Shown: positions 34,524-41,932 of the stretch, piece after piece | Position numbering within the stretch: position 1 is the stretch's first letter | How the letters are laid out: each line of letters starts with the position of its first letter | Origin: Enterococcus devriesei | GTDB taxonomy: Bacteria; Bacillota; Bacilli; Lactobacillales; Enterococcaceae | Length of the DNA: 64,000 bases | Assembly (NCBI RefSeq): GCF_001885905.1 | Contig: NZ_JXKM01000003.1 | Location: 172,187 to 236,186 of the forward strand | Direction: 5' to 3' | Notes under the pieces: model-generated | Told to the model about the DNA's origin: nothing | Databases searched by the model: none | What the model saw: only the letters and a program-made list of their open reading frames with translations | Position numbers and translations under genes: made by a program

Positions 34524-34550
34524 AAAAAGAGTAGATTTCTCTACTCTTTA
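34524..34550 (-). terminator. Terminator of the NmrA-like gene
   Basis: AGAGTAGA and TCTACTCT pair around a short loop, followed by six T residues on the minus strand. Confidence 0.8.
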
Positions 34551-34567
34551 ACCTTTGTCTATTAAGT

Positions 34568-35413
34568 TTAAGCTAAATGAGCCTTCACATATTCTTCGAA
34601 AGACGTTGGTTGATGCCCTAATAATAAGGCCAACACATTACTATTGCCATCTAAGCCCCAAGTCGAATAAGAATAAGCCAATTGTTTGAAGCCTTCGCGG
34701 AAATAAAGATCCTCAGCATGAATCATATCTAAGAAGGCTTCAACCTCCATATAGGTAGCTGTAGCTTTGTTTCCGGATAGCTGATTGAAGATGCTTACTA
34801 AATCATTCGGTGAATAAGGTTGTGTTCCAACTAATTCATAGGTAGCTTTGTTATGTTTTTTCGGATCAGCCAATACACTTGCGATCACTTCAGCAACATC
34901 CTCTGTCGCCACATAGCCAACCTTCGTATCAATATTGTAAAAAATACTGTAGGCGCCGCTCTCTGCCACTGCTTGCGGATTGAAATTGTGCATGTAATGC
35001 ATTGGCTGTAAGATCGTATAAGAAAAATCAGAAGACATTCCTTTGTAGATCAAGTATTCTTCGACATCTCGCTTAGCCGTATGCTGCAATAAAGTGGTCA
35101 AAATCGGGTGAATTACTGAAACAAAAACAAAATGAGCCACGTCATGTTCCACTGCCTTATCTGCCATTCGTTTTCCAATCAACGCCTCTTCGGCTGAAAA
35201 CAATGGTGGAATGTAGACAACTTGATCGGCCTTCTGCATTAATTCATCAATGAAATTCAATTGGGTCAAATCCCCAACCATCGCTTCTTTAATTCCAGGT
35301 AGATCTTTCACTTTAGGATTGATATCTGTAGCCAAAACATCTAATCCAGCTTCAACTAATTGCTTGACGATCACTCTTCCGGTATTACCCGCTGCTGATG
35401 TAACTAAAATCAT
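34568..35413 (-). CDS. NmrA-like NAD(P)-binding protein (atypical SDR)
   Basis: This 281-residue Rossmann-fold protein of the NmrA/QOR2 class carries the dinucleotide loop VTSAAGNTGRVIVKQLVEAG at the very N-terminus. The canonical SDR catalytic Tyr-x3-Lys is not evident; related proteins act as quinone reductases or redox sensors. A segment YVATEDVAEVIASVLADP is conserved in the family. I chose the ATG at 35413, preceded by AGGAGG, over an ATG 45 bp upstream. It is divergent from an SDR/MarR pair, and NmrA-like genes are often MarR targets, so the three may form one redox-responsive group. That is inference. Confidence 0.8.
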   Translation of the reverse strand: MILVTSAAGNTGRVIVKQLVEAGLDVLATDINPKVKDLPGIKEAMVGDLTQLNFIDELMQKADQVVYIPPLFSAEEALIGKRMADKAVEHDVAHFVFVSVIHPILTTLLQHTAKRDVEEYLIYKGMSSDFSYTILQPMHYMHNFNPQAVAESGAYSIFYNIDTKVGYVATEDVAEVIASVLADPKKHNKATYELVGTQPYSPNDLVSIFNQLSGNKATATYMEVEAFLDMIHAEDLYFREGFKQLAYSYSTWGLDGNSNVLALLLGHQPTSFEEYVKAHLA

Positions 35414-35528
35414 TTCCTTTTCCTCCTTCTTTATTAAACTAATTGTAACACTTATCACAATAAAGATGCAAATGCATTTACTTATCCCTCGCTTAGTGCT
35501 ATTATTTAGCCATTAAGAAAGGGGTATC

Positions 35529-36302
35529 ATGATGGAACTTACAAATAAACATATTATCATTACTGGTGGAACAACCGGGATCGGATTTCAATTAGCACAA
35601 GCGCTCTTAGCTTTAGGAAACGAAGTGCTGGTCGTTGATTTCAGCGCAGAGAATATTGAAAAAGCGCTGGCAGCTGAACCAAAACTAAAAGCCTTAAAGG
35701 CCGATTTAAGTAATCCACAAGAACGAGAAATCCTTGTGAAAGATTTAGAAAAAGTTTTCCCTGATTACGATGTCTTAGTTAATAATGCCGGCATCCAACG
35801 TTGGATCAACTTACAAAACAGCGATAAAAAAGATTGGAGCTTCTATCACCAAGAATTAGCGATCAATTTTGAAGCACCGCTTCATTTGTCACTTTTGACA
35901 CTGGATCAATTATTAAATAAAAAAGAAGCTGCGATCATTAATGTTTCTTCTGGCCTCGTTATCAATCCAGGCGCTTGGGTTCCGTTTTATACAGCCGGCA
36001 AAACAGGGCTTCACGGCTATTCTCAAGTATTGCGTCTGCAGTTACAAGATACCAAGGTGAAAGTCTTTGAAGTCTTCCCACCAGCAGTCAACACAAACCT
36101 TGGAGGTTCTGGTGAGCATACTTACGGCGTATCCTTGGATGATTTCATTCCAGCCGTGATTAAACAAATTCAATCAGACCAATTTAACATTACTTTTGGT
36201 ACTTCGAATGAACAGTTCAACGCCACTAAAGAAGTCAACGACCAAACTACACAAAATACATGGAATATGTTTAAAGAAAATCCAACCTTTTTAGAATCCT
36301 AA
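35529..36302 (+). CDS. SDR oxidoreductase (DltE-like)
   Basis: This classic short-chain dehydrogenase has 257 residues. The NAD(P) loop is ITGGTTGIGFQLAQAL, the structural motif VLVNNAGIQ, the catalytic Ser lies in INVSSGLVINPGAW, and Tyr/Lys in FYTAGKTGLHGYS. The C-terminal block FPPAVNTNLGG resembles proteins called DltE in Bacillus, whose role is undefined. Two adjacent ATG codons (35529 and 35532) follow AAAGGGG; the second has the better spacing. A terminator follows at 36312, so it is separated from the MarR gene by a stop in transcription, at least in part. Confidence 0.85.
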   Translation: MMELTNKHIIITGGTTGIGFQLAQALLALGNEVLVVDFSAENIEKALAAEPKLKALKADLSNPQEREILVKDLEKVFPDYDVLVNNAGIQRWINLQNSDKKDWSFYHQELAINFEAPLHLSLLTLDQLLNKKEAAIINVSSGLVINPGAWVPFYTAGKTGLHGYSQVLRLQLQDTKVKVFEVFPPAVNTNLGGSGEHTYGVSLDDFIPAVIKQIQSDQFNITFGTSNEQFNATKEVNDQTTQNTWNMFKENPTFLES

Positions 36303-36311
36303 ATATAAAAT

Positions 36312-36343
36312 GGACAGAAGCTCTTGCTTCTGTTCCTTTTTTT
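36312..36343 (+). terminator. Terminator after the SDR gene
   Basis: GGACAGAAGC and GCTTCTGTTCC pair around a TCTT loop, followed by seven T residues. Confidence 0.85.
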
Positions 36344-36385
36344 CGCTATCTTCATTTATAGAGAGAATGAAGGCGAGGCAAAAAC

Positions 36386-36823
36386 ATGCAGACCATTAAG
36401 GAAACGGGCTGGGTTCAGCGAATCGCATTGTTGAATCAAGAAATAACGAATCTATTAAATCAACAGTTACAGTTTCCAGCCATCAACGCGAATAATTATT
36501 TTTATCTGCTCAAACTATTAGACAATCCTGGTATCACTCAAAGTGATTTTAATGCGCTGATTAAGGTGAACCAAAGCACGATCACGCGGGCGATCAATTC
36601 ATTGGTTGAAAAAGGCTATATCGAAAAACTGCCTGCAAAAGACAAGCGCAGTCAATTATTGCAGCTGACACCTTTAGGCACCGAAACAGCTCAAGGAATC
36701 AAGCTAGAAGTTGATGCTTTAAATCAGCACCTATTTGAAAAAGATGCTGCTCAATTCGACCAACTTTTGACAAAGACTTCAATCGCTTTAAAAGACTATC
36801 CCGAAATTAAAACTGATCATTAA
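36386..36823 (+). CDS. MarR-family transcriptional regulator
   Basis: This is a winged-helix repressor-type protein of 145 residues. The DNA-binding part reads LDNPGITQSDFNALIKVNQSTITRAINSLVEKGYIEKLPAKDKRSQLLQLTPLG at about 51-104, a complete MarR helix-turn-helix plus the Asp/Arg wing. Flanking helices should form the dimer interface. MarR proteins usually sense small phenolic or oxidising compounds and control adjacent enzymes; here the neighbouring SDR and the divergent NmrA-like gene are the obvious candidates. A strong terminator follows directly. Confidence 0.9.
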   Translation: MQTIKETGWVQRIALLNQEITNLLNQQLQFPAINANNYFYLLKLLDNPGITQSDFNALIKVNQSTITRAINSLVEKGYIEKLPAKDKRSQLLQLTPLGTETAQGIKLEVDALNQHLFEKDAAQFDQLLTKTSIALKDYPEIKTDH

Positions 36824-36825
36824 AT

Positions 36826-36864
36826 AAAATGCTCCCTGTCATTGGTTGACAGGGAGCATTTTAT
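36826..36864. terminator. Terminator after the marR-type gene
   Basis: AAAATGCTCCCTGTC (36826-36840) and GACAGGGAGCATTTT (36848-36862) form a 15-bp perfect stem with a seven-base loop. It may serve both directions. Confidence 0.93.
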
Positions 36865-36892
36865 TTAGCATGTTTAATTATTTACCATTAAA

Positions 36893-37021
36893 TTAATGCA
36901 AAAAGTTTTGTAGATCATCACCGTATTTATCAATCTTCTTAGCTGAAAAAACTGTACCTGCCACTAAAACACCACCGACGATCAATGTACTAGCCACCAT
37001 AAACTTAAATACTGTTTTCAT
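36893..37021 (-). CDS. 42-residue single-TM membrane peptide
   Basis: This short frame has a strong AGGAGG site 8 bp before its ATG. It encodes MKTVFKFMVASTLIVGGVLV, then a short tail AGTVFSAKKIDKYGDDLQNF and two final residues. Residues about 5-26 form one hydrophobic helix, preceded by two lysines and followed by a charged, probably cytoplasmic or secreted tail. I do not recognise a family. The gene lies between convergent marR and downstream rplT, each bounded by terminators, so it has its own transcript. Codon pattern and start signals look real, but no homology was tested. A toxin-like or stress peptide is possible; so is a simple structural membrane peptide. Confidence 0.6.
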   Translation of the reverse strand: MKTVFKFMVASTLIVGGVLVAGTVFSAKKIDKYGDDLQNFLH

Positions 37022-37145
37022 CTCTATTTCCTCCTAAAATTTTTTGACTTTTGACAATTCTCTATGTATTTACCTTAGCACAAGTGCTACGATGTATCTC
37101 CTAATATGCTTAGCCCTGCTTTAAATCAAAATTTTTTAAAAGAAA

Positions 37146-37172
37146 AACCCCGCTCATATGAGCGGGGTTGAC
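37146..37172 (-). terminator. Terminator of infC-rpmI-rplT
   Basis: AACCCCGCTCAT and ATGAGCGGGGTT form a 12-bp perfect stem followed by T residues on the minus strand. Confidence 0.93.
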
Positions 37173-37178
37173 TATTCA

Positions 37179-37538
37179 TTATTTGTTTAATGAATCTTTC
37201 GCTTGGTCAGCTAGTGCTGTGAAAGCAGCTGCATCGTTAACTGCTAAATCAGCTAACATTTTGCGGTTGATTTCGATACCGGCAAGTTTAAGACCATGCA
37301 TTAATTTTGAGTAGCTCAAGTTGTTCATGCGAGCCGCTGCGTTGATACGAGCGATCCACAATTTACGGAAGTCGCGTTTCTTTTGACGACGATCGCGATA
37401 TGCGTAGTTGTATGAATTCATTACTTGTTCTTTAGCTGTTTTAAATAGAGTGTGTTTAGAACCGTAGTAACCTTTAGCTAGTTTTAATGTCTTTTTACGA
37501 CGTTTACGAGTTACTGTTCCACCTTTAACACGTGCCAT
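37179..37538 (-). CDS. rplT: Ribosomal protein L20
   Basis: This is a 119-residue, highly basic large-subunit protein needed for early 50S assembly. The N-terminal extension [39 protein letters not shown] and the globular part [43 protein letters not shown] are classic. It is the last gene of the infC-rpmI-rplT operon, 61 bp after rpmI. L20 is known in Bacillus to repress this operon by binding the infC leader, and a matching leader is seen at 38398-38559. Confidence 0.98.
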   Translation of the reverse strand: MARVKGGTVTRKRRKKTLKLAKGYYGSKHTLFKTAKEQVMNSYNYAYRDRRQKKRDFRKLWIARINAAARMNNLSYSKLMHGLKLAGIEINRKMLADLAVNDAAAFTALADQAKDSLNK

Positions 37539-37599
37539 GTTTAATTCCTCCTAATAAATAAATCATTGAATTTTTTAAGTTGTAAAGCGGGTTGCGCAA

Positions 37600-37800
37600 T
37601 TATTTCATGCGTGCCAATTGTTGGCGGATACGTTTGTAATCGCCTTTTGATACCATAGACGCTTTACGTAGTTGACGACGTTGTTTTTTAGTTTTCCCGT
37701 GGAAACGGTGACTTGTGAACGCGCGGAAACGTTTTAAACCGCCGTTACCAGTGCGTTTTACGCGTTTTGCTAAACCGCGGTGTGTTTTTTGTTTTGGCAT
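37600..37800 (-). CDS. rpmI: Ribosomal protein L35
   Basis: This 66-residue basic ribosomal protein of the 50S subunit has [47 protein letters not shown], the normal sequence and length for Firmicutes L35. It is in the middle of the infC operon, 72 bp after infC and 61 bp before rplT. An AGGAGG site precedes the start. Nothing unusual is seen. Confidence 0.98.
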   Translation of the reverse strand: MPKQKTHRGLAKRVKRTGNGGLKRFRAFTSHRFHGKTKKQRRQLRKASMVSKGDYKRIRQQLARMK

Positions 37801-37872
37801 GACTAAAATTCCTCCTACTTTTCATTTCGCCTACTCTTCAACTAAGTCGAAGAAGCATTCTCAAAATTATTG

Positions 37873-38397
37873 CTAGTCTTTCTTCTCTTTCGGTGCAAGC
37901 ACTAAGAACATGCTACGTCCGTCCATCTTCGCTTTTTGTTCCACTGTTGCGATATCATCAGTTTCTTCAGCTAAGCGATTCAAAACTTTCTGACCAATTT
38001 CTTTATGGGTAATGGCACGGCCCTTGAAGCGGATCGAAGCTTTCACTTTGTCACCTTTTTCTAGGAATTTACGTGCGTTACGAAGTTTAGTATTAAAGTC
38101 ATTCACGTCAATTGTAGGACTTAAACGAACTTCTTTAATATTGATCACTTTTTGCTTCTTGCGAGCTTCACGTTCTTTTTTCTGTAATTCGAAGCGGTAT
38201 TTTCCATAGTCCATAATACGTGCCACGGGTGGTTTTGCACCTGGGGCTACTAGAACTACATCAAGGTTTGCTTGTTCAGCAATCTTTAAGGCTTCTACTT
38301 TCGAAATAACACCTAGTTGTTCGCCGTCTTGTCCGATCAAACGTACTTCACGTGCACGAATGCCGTCGTTAACCATCATATCCTTTGCTATGGTCAT
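37873..38397 (-). CDS. infC: Translation initiation factor IF-3
   Basis: IF-3 binds the 30S subunit, keeps it apart from 50S, and checks start-codon pairing. The 174-residue protein has the N-domain [22 protein letters not shown], the linker [21 protein letters not shown] and the C-domain [41 protein letters not shown]. The start is doubtful. The ATG at 38397 lies only 3 bp after GGAGG, whereas an ATA codon at 38391 has a 9-bp spacing. Rare start codons on infC are well known and underlie its autocontrol, so the ATA is a serious alternative that would remove two residues. Confidence 0.96.
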   Translation of the reverse strand: MTIAKDMMVNDGIRAREVRLIGQDGEQLGVISKVEALKIAEQANLDVVLVAPGAKPPVARIMDYGKYRFELQKKEREARKKQKVINIKEVRLSPTIDVNDFNTKLRNARKFLEKGDKVKASIRFKGRAITHKEIGQKVLNRLAEETDDIATVEQKAKMDGRSMFLVLAPKEKKD

Positions 38398-38559
38398 TCA
38401 CCTCCAAAATTTTTGAGAGAAAAAAAGCAAATAAAAAAACGAGTTCTTTATGAACCCGCACCTAGTTCGACTCATCAAAACGATCAGTCATTAACTATCT
38501 AGCCCAGCGAGATATTCGCATAAGGCGAGAAGCGGGTGCTTCTGCTTTCATTTCTCAAC
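38398..38559 (-). ncRNA. L20-type leader of the infC operon
   Basis: The transcript from the promoter at 38566-38594 has a leader of about 160 nt. Near its 5' end GCACCCGC (in the AGAAGCACCCGCTTCT hairpin) can pair with the later GCGGGTTC. That same later segment can instead form the hairpin GGGTTC-ATAAA-GAACTC followed by seven U residues, a terminator. This switch matches the known Bacillus L20 leader, where L20 binding favours termination. Confidence 0.75.
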
Positions 38560-38565
38560 TTGTAT

Positions 38566-38594
38566 AGTATACAAATTATTTCAGCAATTGTCAA
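38566..38594 (-). promoter_or_regulatory. infC operon promoter
   Basis: On the minus strand a perfect TTGACA (38589-38594), 17-bp spacer, and TATACT (38566-38571). This is the strongest sigma-A type promoter seen in the window, as expected for ribosomal genes. Confidence 0.85.
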
Positions 38595-38686
38595 CAGGTT
38601 TATTTCTTTTCTTGCCCGTTTTCAGAAAACATTAGTTGAGTTTCCTTTCATTTTTATGTTAAGTTAAATAGGAAGGAAGTGATAAG

Positions 38687-39724
38687 ATGGAGCAATCTTT
38701 TTTTAAAGAATTGATTCATTACAATAAACCAAAGGAATCGCCCTTTCGCTTGATCGGCGCTGGCCTTTGTATGATCTGCGTTTTATTCACCGGCTATTTA
38801 ACTCATCAGCTGGCCATTTCTAGTTTCGGTTCATTAGGTATTTTTACCTTTCTCTATTACCAACGCCTACCTCTAAAACAATTAATGCTTCGGTTATCGA
38901 TCGTTGGGGGCTTTTTAACGGCAGGAAACTTTTTCGGGATGCTTTCAACTCACGCTGCTTGGACCGCTCCAATCGCAGTTGCGGCTATTGGCTTTTTAGG
39001 ACGATTCTTTTTTAGGCTTTATGGCATCGCAAAGCCGGGACCCTTCTTTGTTGTGATGGTTACGGCAATGGGCGTCAGTACCAAAATTCCCTTAACTAAA
39101 ATCCCCGTCATGAGTGGCTACTTTTTTATTGGCGTCCTATTTGCGCTCGTTTTTGCTTTCATTCTACATTTTTTAGAAACAGACCCTGTCCCAAATAATG
39201 ACGTTCCAAAAACAGTGACACAGCGGGTCAATCAAGATCCTGCCGCCATCATGGATAGTCTTTTATATAGCGGTATTTTATTTTTTGCAGTCTATCTAAG
39301 CGTTGGACTCCAATTAAAGAATCCTTATTGGCTCGTCGTCTCTTGTGCTTCCATTTTACAAGGAGACAATCTGCGCGCAATGGCTCACCGAAATATTCAA
39401 CGAATTTTTGGTACAGTGGTAGGCTTAGCTATCGCGGCTTTATTATTGAATTTATCCTTATCCGTTTTCGCAACTTTACTAGTGATCACCGCTTTGTTTG
39501 TAACGGTTGAATTTTTCGTTAAACGCAATTATGCGATTGCACAATTTTTTACTACTCCAATGTCCCTAATGCTTTCAATATTAGTCAAGCAGCAATACCT
39601 TTACACGCTGTTGCAGTTTCGTTTTTTAGGCATCGTGATCGGCAGTCTGTTAGGTTTATTAGCCGCTTGGCTGATGACTACTAGCCTAACTTTTTATAAT
39701 CGTAAATTCCATTCAATTGAATAG
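38687..39724 (+). CDS. FUSC-like multispanning membrane protein
   Basis: This 345-residue integral membrane protein has two hydrophobic blocks of four to six helices each (about 20-165 and 195-330), joined by a short polar linker. Such duplication is typical of FUSC/aromatic-acid exporter-like proteins. Motifs such as QLKNPYWLVVSCASILQGDNLRAMAHRNIQRIFGTVVGLAIAAL, in the second half, fit the FUSC core, in which the R-x-x-G-T-x-x-G segment is conserved. Known members export hydroxylated aromatic acids or other toxic anions. The substrate here is unknown. AAGGAAG precedes the start, and a terminator follows directly. Confidence 0.75.
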   Translation: MEQSFFKELIHYNKPKESPFRLIGAGLCMICVLFTGYLTHQLAISSFGSLGIFTFLYYQRLPLKQLMLRLSIVGGFLTAGNFFGMLSTHAAWTAPIAVAAIGFLGRFFFRLYGIAKPGPFFVVMVTAMGVSTKIPLTKIPVMSGYFFIGVLFALVFAFILHFLETDPVPNNDVPKTVTQRVNQDPAAIMDSLLYSGILFFAVYLSVGLQLKNPYWLVVSCASILQGDNLRAMAHRNIQRIFGTVVGLAIAALLLNLSLSVFATLLVITALFVTVEFFVKRNYAIAQFFTTPMSLMLSILVKQQYLYTLLQFRFLGIVIGSLLGLLAAWLMTTSLTFYNRKFHSIE

Positions 39725-39734
39725 AAAGAAACTG

Positions 39735-39762
39735 AAAACCGAGTGTCCTCACTCGGTTTTTG
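39735..39762 (+). terminator. Terminator of the FUSC-like gene
   Basis: AAAACCGAGT and ACTCGGTTTT pair around a GTCCTC-type loop, followed by T residues. Confidence 0.88.
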
Positions 39763-39781
39763 CTATAATGAGAGTAAGAAA

Positions 39782-39893
39782 GGCTTTCGCGAACTCGCTC
39801 AGCTTTTGAGCAATAAGACCAAACTATTTCTAAATTGCTTCTCAAATTTCGAAATAGTTTTGCTTATTGCCGATAAAGCTAGTTCGTGAAGCC
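39782..39893. repeat. 112-bp imperfect palindrome
   Basis: The left arm starts GGCTTTCGCGAACTCGCT and ends AACTATTTC (39782-39830). The right arm, GAAATAGTTTTGCTTATTGC to GTTCGTGAAGCC (39851-39893), is its inverted copy with small gaps. The centre is a 20-bp loop. It differs in sequence from the three repeats at 13434, 16909 and 40840. A small mobile palindrome or a double terminator is possible. Confidence 0.65.
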
Positions 39894-39981
39894 GGACATG
39901 AATATGCCTGCTGTAAAGCGATTTATTCATGTGAAAATTTTATACTTTCTTTCTAGTCAAGAAAATGAAGGAGGCACCATT

Positions 39982-40791
39982 ATGTATCGATTAATTGCTT
40001 GTGACTTGGACGAAACATTGTTAGATAAACAGCGTCACGTTTCGCCCAAAACAAGAGAAACGATAAAAAAAGCAGAAGCACAAGGTTTGATCTTCGCACC
40101 AGCGACTGGCCGCGGCTTCTACTCCATCAAACAAACGCTAGCTGAATTAGCTGCCGATAACAAAGCGCAACATTACATGATCGGCTTCAACGGCGGCGTA
40201 GTCGTTGAAAACCAAGGTCCTACCATTATCAAGGATTTTCCGCTAGCTTATGATGTTCTGGCGCAATTGTTTGAATTCGGTTCAAAATACGAAGTAGCGA
40301 TCCATCTTTATACTTTCGAGCAAACCTATGTGTATCATAGCAATCCTGACGAAGATGCCTATTTAACGACGATCCCTCACGAGAAGCGTTTAGACGATGA
40401 CATTGATTTTCTAAAAGATCAAACCTGTTACAAAGCCTTATTCCAAAACTTGGACCGTCATTACTTAGAACAAATTGAAACCGACCTGCCTGCCGATTTG
40501 AAAACGGCTCTAGAAATTAGTTATTCATCAAATCGTTACATCGAGTTCAATCCAAAAGGCGTCAATAAAGGCGTGGCTTTGCAAACATTGGCGGATCATT
40601 TAGGGATTCCAATGGAGGAAACCATCGCGATCGGTGATAACACCAATGACTTAGCGATGATCCAAGCAGCCGAATTAGGGGTCGCCGTTGCCAATGCTGT
40701 GCCGGCTGTCAAAGCCGCCGCTCAGCATACGACTACCGCTGACCATGAAAACAGCGCTGTCGCCGAAGTGATTGAGACCTTTATTCTTTAA
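39982..40791 (+). CDS. Cof-type HAD-IIB phosphatase (YidA-like)
   Basis: This is a cytoplasmic sugar-phosphate phosphatase of 269 residues from the HAD superfamily. Motif I is LIACDLDETLLDK at the N-terminus, motif II lies in FAPATGRGFYSI, and motifs III/IV appear as KGVNKGVALQTLADHLGI and IAIGDNTNDLAMIQAAELGVAVANA. The C2-type cap domain lies between about 80 and 190. Substrates in this family are loose and often include several hexose phosphates. I chose the ATG at 39982, with AAGGAGG 7 bp upstream; a longer frame would begin inside the large palindrome. Confidence 0.9.
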   Translation: MYRLIACDLDETLLDKQRHVSPKTRETIKKAEAQGLIFAPATGRGFYSIKQTLAELAADNKAQHYMIGFNGGVVVENQGPTIIKDFPLAYDVLAQLFEFGSKYEVAIHLYTFEQTYVYHSNPDEDAYLTTIPHEKRLDDDIDFLKDQTCYKALFQNLDRHYLEQIETDLPADLKTALEISYSSNRYIEFNPKGVNKGVALQTLADHLGIPMEETIAIGDNTNDLAMIQAAELGVAVANAVPAVKAAAQHTTTADHENSAVAEVIETFIL

Positions 40792-40839
40792 TTTATTGCT
40801 GCACTAGCTGGTTGTACTAGAAAAATTCCAGAACCATTT

Positions 40840-40921
40840 TGCCTCACGTTCGAGGAAGTGACTTCTGATATACCGTTTATTCAAAAAAAGGAAGTGGGAC
40901 GAAATTTCGTCTCACTTCCTT
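40840..40921 (-). repeat. Enterococcal palindromic repeat, copy 3, as terminator
   Basis: On the minus strand it reads GGAAGTGAGACGAAATTTCG, then the inverted arm, then TGAATAAACGGTATATCAGA and AGTCACTTCC, matching copies 1 and 2. The GGAAGTGGGACGAAA/TTTCGTCTCACTTCC stem (about 40889-40919) lies between the convergent phosphatase and corA genes and can terminate both. Confidence 0.7.
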
Positions 40922-41827
40922 TTAACGTATTCGCCGCCATAGGATCAAAATCAGCCAGGCGGAAAGGCCCAAACTGATCACTAATGAAATCAGCCAACCC
41001 GCTTCCGAATGAACCAAAGGCAATGGCATATTCATGCCGAAAAAACCGGTGACAATAGTAGGGATCGTCAACATCAAAGACCAGATTGTTAAGATTTTCA
41101 TCGTGTCATTCAGATTATTATTTAACAAGTTATTGTAGGTGCCGGATAATTGATCTAAGATTTCACTGGATAATTTGGTCATCTCCACCGCCTGCTTAGC
41201 TTCAATCAACGCGTCATCCAATTCCTCTTTTTCCTTATCCGTGAAGCTGGAAAAGATTGCTTGAACCTTGACCTGCTCCAGCAAAACCGCGTTTTGTTTC
41301 GTGGCCGTTACCAAATACACTAAGCCAATTTCCAAATCGGACAACGCCAATAAATTTTTATTGGTGGTTTTTTCTCGTAATTTCGCATTTAAGACAATCC
41401 GTTGACTATCCACCTCTTCAACTAAAGGGAAATAGTAATCAGAGATCAAAAATAGTGTATGGAATAACAGACTCGCCGTGCTTTGGTTCGGTTCATTCTG
41501 TAACAGATTCTCAATAATATTTTCTACATAAGCCGTCCGTTCATTGACAAACGAAAAGAAAAAATGATCCTTCAAAATGAAGGCCATCGGACTCGTTTCA
41601 TAATGATTGTCTTTCTTTAAGAGGTTCGGCACATTAAAGATCAATAGCAAAGCCTTTTCCATCGGATCATATTCCACCCGCGCCCGTTCATTATCATCTA
41701 GCGCATACGTCAACATCTCATCGCTGATAGAATAGCTAGCTCTCAATTTTTTGATCTCGTGAGGCTGTGTCGCATCGACATTGACCCATGAACACATCTC
41801 TTGATTAAATGTTTGTTTGCTGTCCAT
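40922..41827 (-). CDS. corA: CorA-family divalent metal transporter
   Basis: This 301-residue protein is a homopentameric magnesium or cobalt channel. A large cytoplasmic N-terminal domain with long helices (about 1-235) is followed by two TM helices near the C-terminus. TM1 ends with the invariant selectivity motif GMN in TIVTGFFGMNMPLP, and the short loop and TM2 (LISLVISLGLSAWLILILWRRIR) follow. GGAGGGAAATA precedes the start. It is monocistronic. Related ZntB-type exporters share the fold, but they are mostly found in Gram-negative species; magnesium uptake is the default assignment. Confidence 0.9.
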   Translation of the reverse strand: MDSKQTFNQEMCSWVNVDATQPHEIKKLRASYSISDEMLTYALDDNERARVEYDPMEKALLLIFNVPNLLKKDNHYETSPMAFILKDHFFFSFVNERTAYVENIIENLLQNEPNQSTASLLFHTLFLISDYYFPLVEEVDSQRIVLNAKLREKTTNKNLLALSDLEIGLVYLVTATKQNAVLLEQVKVQAIFSSFTDKEKEELDDALIEAKQAVEMTKLSSEILDQLSGTYNNLLNNNLNDTMKILTIWSLMLTIPTIVTGFFGMNMPLPLVHSEAGWLISLVISLGLSAWLILILWRRIR

Positions 41828-41888
41828 TATTTCCCTCCTTTATTTTATAGTAATCGGAATGATAAAAATAAACAAGAATTCCCTTAAG

Positions 41889-41925
41889 CAAAAAAAGCAA
41901 GAACGGATTTCCGCCCTTGCTTTTG
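41889..41925 (-). terminator. Terminator of malE-malF-malG
   Basis: On the minus strand GCAAGGGCGG and CCGTTCTTGC pair around an AAAT loop, followed by seven T residues. It lies just after the malG stop. Confidence 0.9.
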
Positions 41926-41932
41926 ATCTTTG

